DNA from: UBA9980 sp964436235
Lineage (GTDB): Bacteria > Muiribacteriota > UBA9980
Assembly (NCBI GenBank): GCA_964436235.1
Contig: CAYTCW010000034.1
Span: 1-36,283 of the forward strand
Direction of reading: 5' to 3'
DNA: 36,283 bases
Shown piece after piece: positions 8,501-14,664 of this stretch. The position numbers were made by a program, and so were the translations under genes. Under the pieces are notes generated by a model that was not told the DNA's origin, searched no databases, and saw only the letters and a program-made list of their open reading frames with translations. Each line of letters starts with the position of its first letter. Within the stretch, counting starts at the first letter, position 1.

Positions 8501-9587
8501 CATCTTCGATGCTTAGAACTTTTGCGCCGAAATATTTCTTGGCCGTCTTTTTAAAGATATCCGTTATTTGATTAAATTTTTCGATACCGGATTTAAGCGT
8601 TTCTTTATGAAACCGAACGCTGACAAAGCCCGTCGCCAAATATTTGAAGAATTCTTCGACGCCCTCCAGGTTGCCTTCTTCGATTTGATCGTAACGCTTT
8701 AAAAGCTCTTCGGCTTTAAGCCGGGAAGTTTGGGCCATCGATGCGCTTTCGCTTCTTAAAAAATCCATCGCTTCCGACGGGTTTGCCATTATTAAAAGCG
8801 ATGACAATTCAAGACTTTTAACGGCGGATTCGATCTTAGACATTCTTTGGCGCATGGCGTTTTCAAATTCTGAAAGCGAATTATAACAAAAAAGAGGTTT
8901 TTTAAGATAAACCGCCTTGGCCAGAATTTGAGAGAAAAGTTTGTGGATGCGCTCCTTTTTCTTGTAAAACGAGTAGAAATCCTCAAAAATATTTATTTCG
9001 CCGCCGGTTATAATTTCGTTATTGTTAGAAAGTGCGTCCAGCACGTTGAAAACCGCCTTCCTGAATAAAATGTCGGAACGGCCGCCGGGCGCCGGGGTGA
9101 AGCCGGAAGGTAATCCTAAAGCGAAGGCATGGCGTTTTAATATCGAAGTGAAGAACGAGTCGAGAGTAGATATTTCAAGTGATCCGATCCGCTCGGATAT
9201 GCCGGTGAGGTAATTTTTAAAATCGGAGTCGGAGGTTTTATCTATTTCGCCGTTAATTTTATAAAGAATTCTTTCGCGCAATTCGGCGGCCGCTTTATTG
9301 GTGAAACTTATGCACAATATCGCGCTTAAAATGCCGCCGGCGGTTTCGGCGGCGTTTTCTCCGCCGTTTTTCGCTTCTCCGATTTTTTCTTTTTTTATAA
9401 TGGTTTCCAGAGAAGGCGATTTATAATCGAGGCATAATAATTGGAAGATTTTTTCAATGATCGTGCGAGTTTTTCCCGAACCCGCGCCCGCCCTTACCGA
9501 GACACCGCGGTCGTTGGCAAGCGCCAGACTTTGCTTTTCACTTAAACCGGAGTTTTTTTCCGCCGCCGGAACAATATTCGTTTTCAA
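5550..9587 (-). CDS. addA: AddA-type helicase-nuclease
   Basis: A 1345-residue UvrD-like SF1A helicase fused to a RecB-type nuclease, the AddA subunit of the AddAB double-strand-break repair complex. Helicase motifs: Walker A AGAGSGKT (K39, T40), Walker B IDEFQDT (D431, E432), GDGMQSIYRFRNA, DDNYRSS, VHQAKGLE and LYVAMTRA. The C-terminal PD-(D/E)XK nuclease keeps GICDL, YDFKT (D1268, K1270) and Q-x-x-FYQL. An acidic insertion without recognisable fold follows motif IV (about 550-610), and a low-complexity linker separates helicase and nuclease. The start is TTG at 9587, directly after the TAA of addB, with AGAGG 7-8 bases upstream. This means tight translational coupling and near 1:1 expression. 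Both catalytic sites look intact. AddA, rather than RecB, is favoured by the AddB-like neighbour and the absence of recC and recD. Confidence 0.88.
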   Translation of the reverse strand: MKTNIVPAAEKNSGLSEKQSLALANDRGVSVRAGAGSGKTRTIIEKIFQLLCLDYKSPSLETIIKKEKIGEAKNGGENAAETAGGILSAILCISFTNKAAAELRERILYKINGEIDKTSDSDFKNYLTGISERIGSLEISTLDSFFTSILKRHAFALGLPSGFTPAPGGRSDILFRKAVFNVLDALSNNNEIITGGEINIFEDFYSFYKKKERIHKLFSQILAKAVYLKKPLFCYNSLSEFENAMRQRMSKIESAVKSLELSSLLIMANPSEAMDFLRSESASMAQTSRLKAEELLKRYDQIEEGNLEGVEEFFKYLATGFVSVRFHKETLKSGIEKFNQITDIFKKTAKKYFGAKVLSIEDENIKLTQAEFDFFKGLCEIFDLCRGEYKRLKTEENLLDFNDIEELALDAVNKESISGPMKNKYRHILIDEFQDTNDLQAEIIGKIKGGARLTIVGDGMQSIYRFRNANCSLFSKFEKLISAQGGIGVDLDDNYRSSQNILRFINDFFSSLNLKIDHPFSDFYYRPLNALSQKAENKEIAVEAGLFATVIDKRKKTAAANTISEAEAEITANEAAKISPAEDNPAGTHKNETDPLDEDFDAGQFDFIARRAVSLKKEEGYNYGEMMVLLSRMSNIDALARALRAESVPFVITKSRKFYQRPEIIDIYNLIKTLINPYDEISICGLLRSPVFSVPDYIIFALRESFRLKFDSNRLRFSESSPPAAVIKSFRNEKNAVCIYNAMGALSRGELDFNELLASQITGCGSYESEKERLITIYDKINKYINLSEYSSAYDILSAIYLELNLECKYSYSGDFGAAYKNIEKLLAHIHDNSYLPDASIHYFMENFQSVIDIGFSEEENQESVIGDAIKIMTVHQAKGLEEKVVFIPEIEADFYKAMDSDIMVNADMDLAFHPGAFIRLNENSMLKDYYDSVKKYEKIQELFEKKRQLYVAMTRACEKLILSGSFKITINAKDEIKSAQLNKQPFIFSNSHLNQIVNYLDLDADFFMNALEGDGYELLDGPFGRIKILARPPKSEKNNEESFNADISPLPEGIGEKIAIKEKCGSECSAENGRAKVRISYSGYKKMNGFKEKNPHERQIRQAITASATKNARNPEETNSPENLSGQIIDFEYCRQLLEKSLNSAERSPDNLAGSAFHRAAQIVISSGLPAETLIKLTERISKLACREINPSITFGDIQRRVKKMLDGFINNAERCGLNDLFAAGGKQEPIKKYTELKLYYEGRNYILEGICDLITIDAQGAAVIYDFKTINRESRPQEDEFVTQTAFYQLCARNSLSGITDFKQPVIILIENNGSFAVKAIKISQAEIDKKQAEIIRNCESNM

Positions 9588-12500
9588 TTATATACCTCTT
9601 CCATCGGGGTTTATACCGTTTCGGATTTTGCCGTTGAACGGCCCGCCGTTATTTGTTTCGTTTTCTGACGAACGGTTCAGAGCGTCAGAGGCGGCCGCCG
9701 CTCTTGCGCTGCGGTGGCATATTCTTTTGAATTCGCAATAATCGCAGCTGTGAGCCGGTAGAACCGAGGCGTGAAAATCGCCGCCGGCAATTTTTAGTAT
9801 GAATTTTTTTATGATGTCCGGCACGGCGTTTATTAGATTCTCGTAGTTATCGAACGCGCCGCAGGAAAGTTTGAGCTTGAAGCCGCCGTCCGCCTCATTC
9901 CCTTCGCCTTGCACGCTTTGATTTTTTCGGGCGCGAGGCGCTAAAAATTGATTGGAAATAAAGACTAGTTTTTTCGGCCTGAGTTTATCGTCGAGTTTTG
10001 AAATGGAGGTGTAAATAAATCCGGCTGCCCTCGCCGATTCGGCTTTGAACCCTGATAACGGTATTGCGGATTTTGCGAATTCATCGAATTGGTTTTTAAG
10101 AAAATAAAGATAAAACGGCGCCTGTATTTTCTGATAACTGTTTATTTCTCTAACGGAGGGTACCGCGCCGGTTTTATAATCGATTACTAAAAAATATATC
10201 AGGTTGTTTTTTTTATCGGCGTAAATATCTATTCGGTCGCACTTAGCGTGAAGTTCTATTTCAAACCCGTCTTCTTTTAATTCGGAGCGCAGGCAATACT
10301 CAACGGCGGCGGGCGCGGCGTAAAAATCCTGCGCGGCCAACTGGTCTAAATAATCAGTGATAAAACTTTTAAAATATCCATTTATTCCGCGGGATAGGCC
10401 GCCGTCCGGCCTGTTCCTTTCAAAACCGTTGAGCGCGTTAAAATATTGAAGAGCTTTGATTTTATAATAAGCCTCGCCGAAACGGCTTTTTATTTTGTAG
10501 TGTTCCATGGCGGCTATTCCGGCTTTCAACAACAAAGTTTCCAGCAAATTGCGTGCAGCCTCGCGTTCGGCGGGAGAGTTAAAATAATCGTACAAAATTT
10601 TTAAGGCGTCGGCGCCGCCGAAAAAAACTTCGAGAGTTTTATGAATTATTTCGCCTTCATTTAAAGGTTCGAGCTCTCCGCTGTAGGCCGGATCTTCTTT
10701 CAGGCCGAGCGTTTCGGAAAAAAAATAACGGGCGGGACAGTAATAGAATTTTTCGATAAGCGTCGGGCTTACTTTGAGCTTCTTGCATCCGGGGGATTTA
10801 TAAAGGCGCGTTAAGAGAAATTCCTTCTTTATTTTAGAACAGTCGAAGAGATAATCGCTTTTGAAAAGAGTATCGCGGGCCGCTGAAACTTTTTCTGCGC
10901 GGCGTATCTCATCGACGGCGGCGGAGGCTGTCCCGGAGTCCATACCGAAAACCCGGGCGGCCTTTTTTAATTCTTCAGCGGTAACGACGGGCGGCGTGAA
11001 AGTTTTATAAAAGTCGGCGGCGCATAATATCGAATCGCCGGTTTTATACTCTTCGGCGTTTTCCACTTCGCTTAAAAATCTTGATCTCATAAGCGGGGAG
11101 TTAAGATTCGACGCCGGCGCGCTTAGAAAAACGCCGAGCCGCGGCGAGGCTAGAAGCTGATGAAACAGGCTTCTCGACGAATGAAGCGCCTGCGGCTGAG
11201 AGTAAAGATTTAAAATTTCACGGTCGGAATTATCCATAAATAGTGAATGCCGTTCTTCATAAGCCGGAAAAACTCCTTCTATAGCTCCGGCTATGAATAT
11301 ATAATCATATTCGAATAAATTAATATTTTCTCTGGAATGTATTATAACCGCGTCCGGCTTTCCGGCGTCTTTTAATTTAGAATCGTCGCAGGAATCGGGC
11401 GCAAAAAGCTGGTAAATCCTGTCGCGCATAAGTAAAACCGCTTCTCTGACGCTCAGTTTTTCCGAAACGCCCATGCCTGCGGCCGCAAAAGCGAACTGCC
11501 GCAGATTCGAGACTGCGAAGGAAAATAAATCGAATTCGGCGCCGTCCATTATTATAAAACATTCTTCTCTGATAAGTCTTTCTAAGCGGTTATAGCAGTC
11601 TAATACACTCAGCCTCTCGTCATCGAATATGTTTTCTTTTATTTCTTTAAATTCTTTTATTTTTTCGTAAAGCTCGAGCATAAGCGCCGCGGTTTCAGCG
11701 TCGCGTCCGCATTCAAGTAAAATAGCGTTTTTGGCATCTTCGGCAGCCGGCTGGCGGCCCGGGCCGAAAATTTTAGTTATCAATAAAATTTTTTTAAGTA
11801 TCTGCGAGCTTACGGCAAATTTTTTAAATCCGGCGAATCTTTTAAATACGCGCAAATAAAAAACGGGCATGAAAGAGTCGTAATCGCCGGAGGCTATGAA
11901 TTTTAAGACGCAGGACAATTTCTGGATCACGCCGAACTCTGATATTTTCTTGCTTTCATTGGTTTGAAATTTTAATCCGTATTTATCGAAAGCTGTTTTG
12001 AAAGGTTTTCGCGCCTCCGTGAAGCGGGGCATAAAGACGGCGATCCTGTGAAGCGGCGTGTTTTCTTTTAATGCGAGCGATTTTATGGCGCGGGCTATTT
12101 GTTCGGCCTCGCAAACGGTGTCGGCGCATTTGATCTCGCGGATAAATCCTTTTTTCAGTGAAGCGGTTTTAAGGGCGTTATAATGTTTTTCGCATTTAAC
12201 GCGGGGCGTTTTCGGGGCTGCCGCGTCCGAATTTTCTTCCGAAACGACGGTTTCGGTTTCTACTGCGAAGCCGATCGCTTCGATGCGTTTAACCATGCGT
12301 CTGAAGGTCAGCTCCTGGGTATTGATTTCACCGGCCGTTTTTGATATTATTACGCATGTTTTTTTGCATGCCGCCGCGGCGGAGCCCAGAAGATCTATTT
12401 CGACCGGCGAAATATTTTCGAGCCGGTCGAAAACGATAAGTTGATAAGTAGTTTTAATAAATTCCCGGAACTTTTCATCGCAGGAAAGAACGGCGACCCT

Positions 12501-13019
12501 GTCGTGGTAATCGTAAAACCCGCCGCCGGAAAGAAGCTGTTGATATCGTTGATGTAATTCAAAAAGTCTGCGGCATTTAAAACTCAATCCGTTATATGCT
12601 TCATTTTTTTGAAATTTTTTCAAGAGATTATGATCTATTTTGTTGGATTTTAATTCGCCGATCGATTCGCTCAACGAATTGATAAGTTTGTCTTCGATCT
12701 TTATTTCCGGCTTCAAAAGGGCCGCGGCTTTTATTAATAAAAGTTTTTTTTGTTCATAATCGATAAATTCGTAGTTAGAATCAAAAGCGGCCGCGGGATA
12801 ATTTTCAATAAAAGAGTTGAAAGAAAAGCAGTTTAAGCCGGGAGATATTCTGCCGCCGTTTATTTCTAAGGAGCGCCTTTTATAATAATCGGCGCGGTAG
12901 CGCGAGCGGGTTAAAACGAGGGCGCTGAAGCCGGGGCTTGCGGCTTTTTTTAAAAACGGAAGGCAGGCGGTCTTCGGATCGTCTGAAATAATCAGGTCTA
13001 TATATAATTTTTTATTCAT
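9588..13019 (-). CDS. addB: AddB-type nuclease subunit with iron-sulfur cluster
   Basis: A 1143-residue protein, the likely AddB partner of AddA. The helicase-like N-terminal half has no Walker A lysine motif that I can find. This fits AddB proteins whose motor is inactive. The segment AGAIEGVFPAYEERHSLF is typical of the family. The C-terminal nuclease has VIDYKTG (D947, K949), a preceding CDRIDIYAD and QKIQAPFYLYF. Four cysteines, C761 (YYCPARYF) plus C1092, C1095 and C1101 (CDYCEFKRIC), match the iron-sulfur staple that surrounds the AddB nuclease. The ATG at 13019 has a CGAGGG site upstream and a good minus-strand promoter at 13060-13088. The pair would resect double-strand ends for RecA; a Chi-like signal is not identifiable from one window. 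Confidence 0.85.
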   Translation of the reverse strand: MNKKLYIDLIISDDPKTACLPFLKKAASPGFSALVLTRSRYRADYYKRRSLEINGGRISPGLNCFSFNSFIENYPAAAFDSNYEFIDYEQKKLLLIKAAALLKPEIKIEDKLINSLSESIGELKSNKIDHNLLKKFQKNEAYNGLSFKCRRLFELHQRYQQLLSGGGFYDYHDRVAVLSCDEKFREFIKTTYQLIVFDRLENISPVEIDLLGSAAAACKKTCVIISKTAGEINTQELTFRRMVKRIEAIGFAVETETVVSEENSDAAAPKTPRVKCEKHYNALKTASLKKGFIREIKCADTVCEAEQIARAIKSLALKENTPLHRIAVFMPRFTEARKPFKTAFDKYGLKFQTNESKKISEFGVIQKLSCVLKFIASGDYDSFMPVFYLRVFKRFAGFKKFAVSSQILKKILLITKIFGPGRQPAAEDAKNAILLECGRDAETAALMLELYEKIKEFKEIKENIFDDERLSVLDCYNRLERLIREECFIIMDGAEFDLFSFAVSNLRQFAFAAAGMGVSEKLSVREAVLLMRDRIYQLFAPDSCDDSKLKDAGKPDAVIIHSRENINLFEYDYIFIAGAIEGVFPAYEERHSLFMDNSDREILNLYSQPQALHSSRSLFHQLLASPRLGVFLSAPASNLNSPLMRSRFLSEVENAEEYKTGDSILCAADFYKTFTPPVVTAEELKKAARVFGMDSGTASAAVDEIRRAEKVSAARDTLFKSDYLFDCSKIKKEFLLTRLYKSPGCKKLKVSPTLIEKFYYCPARYFFSETLGLKEDPAYSGELEPLNEGEIIHKTLEVFFGGADALKILYDYFNSPAEREAARNLLETLLLKAGIAAMEHYKIKSRFGEAYYKIKALQYFNALNGFERNRPDGGLSRGINGYFKSFITDYLDQLAAQDFYAAPAAVEYCLRSELKEDGFEIELHAKCDRIDIYADKKNNLIYFLVIDYKTGAVPSVREINSYQKIQAPFYLYFLKNQFDEFAKSAIPLSGFKAESARAAGFIYTSISKLDDKLRPKKLVFISNQFLAPRARKNQSVQGEGNEADGGFKLKLSCGAFDNYENLINAVPDIIKKFILKIAGGDFHASVLPAHSCDYCEFKRICHRSARAAAASDALNRSSENETNNGGPFNGKIRNGINPDGRGI

Positions 13020-13059
13020 AATAAAAAGCCCTCGATGCTTAAGCGCCTTATTTTTTTGA

Positions 13060-13088
13060 ATTATACATCATCGAGCGCCTAAATTCAA
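13060..13088 (-). promoter_or_regulatory. Sigma-70 promoter for addB-addA
   Basis: On the minus strand, TTGAAT (13088-13083) is followed after exactly 17 bases by a perfect TATAAT (13065-13060). The start point would be near 13053, giving a leader of about 33 bases before the addB ATG at 13019. It is divergent from the infC promoter; the two -35 boxes are 30 bases apart. Confidence 0.72.
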
Positions 13089-13118
13089 GCGATTATTTAA
13101 AATTGTTAACAAAAAATA

Positions 13119-13147
13119 TTGACAAAGCATAATTTAAAGTGTATAAT
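13119..13147 (+). promoter_or_regulatory. Perfect consensus sigma-70 promoter for infC-rpmI-rplT
   Basis: TTGACA (13119-13124), a 17-base spacer and TATAAT (13142-13147) match the sigma-70 consensus at all twelve positions. The start point would be near 13154, so the leader before infC is only about 39 bases. That is too short for the long L20 leader seen in Bacillus. Confidence 0.9.
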
Positions 13148-13192
13148 CATGTCTTGAATTCCAATTTTTATTTTATTTGGAGGTGTTTTTTT

Positions 13193-13864
13193 ATCAGTAA
13201 CGTTCAGCAAATGCCGAGAGTGAACGAAAGAATACGCGTTCGTGAAGTCAGGCTTATCGACCATGAAGGGAAGCAGCTTGGAGTTAAACCGATAGACGAG
13301 GCCATGGGACTCGCCCGTTCGGTAGAAATGGACCTGGTGGAAGTATCGCCGAGCGCGGCGCCTCCGGTATGTAAAATCATGGATTTCGGTAAATACAAAT
13401 ATGAGCTTAACAAAAAAAGCAAAGAAAACAAGAAAAAACAGCGCACGGTCGTTACAAAAGAAATTAAGCTCAGGCCTAAAATAGACGATCACGATTTTGA
13501 CACAAAGGCTAAACACGCTAAGACCTTTTTAGAAGAAGGTCATCGCGTAAAAGCGATAGTCATGTTTAAAGGCCGTGAAGTGGTTTATCAGGATTTCGGC
13601 AGAAAGCTCCTCGACAGGCTCGCTCAAGCGATAGCTGAATGTTGCACCGTCGAAAAAGGCTGCATCAGCGAAGGGCGTAATTTAGTCTCTATATTCGCGC
13701 CTAAAGCGGTAGTGCTTCCAAAACCCGAATCTAAAAAGAGCGATAAAGAAGGCGACGCTCCCGCCGAAGTTTCCGGCGCGGCCGAAGCGGAAATCGTCTC
13801 AGAAATTATTAATGAAAAAGTTGATGCGGCTGAAGTTAAAGAAGAAATCGCCGATAAAAATTAA
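13193..13864 (+). CDS. infC: Translation initiation factor IF-3 (ATC start)
   Basis: IF-3 binds the 30S subunit and checks the initiator tRNA and start codon. The N-domain (VNERIRVREVRLIDHEGKQLGVKPIDEAMGLA, quoted here as overlapping family landmarks), the linker APPVCKIMDFGKYKYE and the C-domain EIKLRPKIDDHDFDTK with VMFKGRE are all typical. No ATG, GTG or TTG lies in frame at the ribosome site. GGAGG (13179-13183) sits 9 bases before an in-frame ATC at 13193, which gives MSNVQQMPRVNER, close to Bacillus IF-3. A start at ATC fits the known use of AUU or AUC for infC autoregulation. The next ATG (13211) has no good ribosome site. The protein is about 223 residues, longer than the usual 170-180, because of an acidic, Ala/Glu-rich tail of about 45 residues. 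First gene of the ribosomal operon. Confidence 0.88.
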   Translation: MSNVQQMPRVNERIRVREVRLIDHEGKQLGVKPIDEAMGLARSVEMDLVEVSPSAAPPVCKIMDFGKYKYELNKKSKENKKKQRTVVTKEIKLRPKIDDHDFDTKAKHAKTFLEEGHRVKAIVMFKGREVVYQDFGRKLLDRLAQAIAECCTVEKGCISEGRNLVSIFAPKAVVLPKPESKKSDKEGDAPAEVSGAAEAEIVSEIINEKVDAAEVKEEIADKN

Positions 13865-13897
13865 GTAAAAGTTCTATTGAACAATATGCGTTTACTT
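13863..13897 (+). promoter_or_regulatory. Stem-loop between infC and rpmI
   Basis: AAGTAAA (13863-13869, overlapping the infC stop codon) pairs with TTTACTT (13891-13897). An inner hairpin, GTTC-TATT-GAAC (13871-13882), sits within. It lies 75 bases upstream of rpmI, where ribosomal protein L20 regulates this operon in enterobacteria. The link to L20 is only positional; no sequence match to a known L20 site was established. Confidence 0.35.
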
Positions 13898-13971
13898 ATC
13901 CGAAATTGAAATGAAACGATATAAATAATATTAACCTAACTAAAACATTTTCAAGTAAGGAGGAATCGATA

Positions 13972-14175
13972 ATGCCTAAAGCTAAAACACACAGCGGTGC
14001 CAAAAAACGTTTCAACGTTACCGGCGGTGGTAAGATTAAGCGCGCCTGCGCTTATATAGGCCATAAGCTTACGACATCGAAGTCGCGTAAACAGAAAAAC
14101 AGACTCCACGCGGCGACCTACGTTACGCAAAACGCTGAATTACGCACGGTAAAAAGATTATTGAACCTGGCATAA
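13972..14175 (+). CDS. rpmI: Ribosomal protein L35
   Basis: A 67-residue, very basic protein beginning MPKAKTHSGAKKRFNVTGGG and continuing KIKRACAYIGHKL, the standard bL35 sequence (PKxKTHxGAxKRFKxTGxGK). It is part of the 50S subunit and helps assembly. The ATG at 13972 has the strong ribosome site AGGAGG (13960-13965). It lies 107 bases after infC and 57 bases before rplT, the conserved IF3-L35-L20 order. Its length is normal. The intergenic spacer upstream contains the stem-loop at 13863-13897. Confidence 0.95.
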   Translation: MPKAKTHSGAKKRFNVTGGGKIKRACAYIGHKLTTSKSRKQKNRLHAATYVTQNAELRTVKRLLNLA

Positions 14176-14232
14176 TTTATTTAAGACAACACTTACATAA
14201 GCTTAAGCTCAAAATAGCAGGAGGAATTAAAA

Positions 14233-14592
14233 GTGAGAATCAAATGCGGAAAAACTACACATAGATACCATAAAAAGATATTGCACATGGCGGAAGGCTT
14301 TTTTGGCTCGAGACGCCGCACGTACAAACAGGCCCACATGGCCGTTATTAAAGCGCATGTTTACGCGTTCCGCGACAGGCGCGCCAAAAGAAGAGAATTC
14401 AAATCTCTGTGGATCATCAGAATTAACGCGGCTACGCGCGAACACGGACTTTCCTATTCGAAATTCGTGAATGGCCTGAAAAAAGCCAACATTTCTCTCG
14501 ATAGAAAAGTGCTCGCTGACATAGCGTTTTCAGATAACGGTACTTTCAAAGCGATAGTTGAAAAAGCAAAAACCGCCCTGGCGGCAAAATAA
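14233..14592 (+). CDS. rplT: Ribosomal protein L20
   Basis: A 119-residue bL20. Diagnostic segments are HKKILHMAEGFFGSRRRTYK, AYAFRDRR-like VYAFRDRRAKRREFKSLWI, RINAATREHGLSYSKFVNGL and RKVLADIA. L20 is an early 23S rRNA-binding assembly protein and in many bacteria represses its own operon. The N-terminus (MRIKCGKTTHRY) is a little different from the common MxRVKxGxxxR but aligns in length. The start is GTG at 14233, 6-7 bases after GGAGGA; GTG fits modest initiation. It is the last gene of the infC operon, and a hairpin without a T-run follows before ppdK. Confidence 0.95.
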   Translation: MRIKCGKTTHRYHKKILHMAEGFFGSRRRTYKQAHMAVIKAHVYAFRDRRAKRREFKSLWIIRINAATREHGLSYSKFVNGLKKANISLDRKVLADIAFSDNGTFKAIVEKAKTALAAK

Positions 14593-14603
14593 TGCAGAAA
14601 AAC

Positions 14604-14633
14604 AGTGGGCACATCGAAGCGATCGTGCCCACT
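14604..14633 (+). terminator. Strong hairpin between rplT and ppdK, no T-run
   Basis: AGTGGGCAC (14604-14612) pairs with GTGCCCACT (14625-14633). Inside, ATCG pairs with CGAT around an AAG loop, with one bulged C. The stem is strong, but the bases after it (ACCATATATG) contain no T-run. It may act as a Rho-dependent or attenuating terminator, or protect the 3' end of the rplT message. Some read-through into ppdK, 31 bases on, is possible. Confidence 0.5.
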
Positions 14634-14664
14634 ACCATATATGAAATAAGGAGATGTTAAATTA

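Noticed and set aside
5550..13019. addAB as part of an anti-phage defence island.
   Set aside because: The pair has standard AddA/AddB domains and housekeeping neighbours; no defence gene is adjacent.
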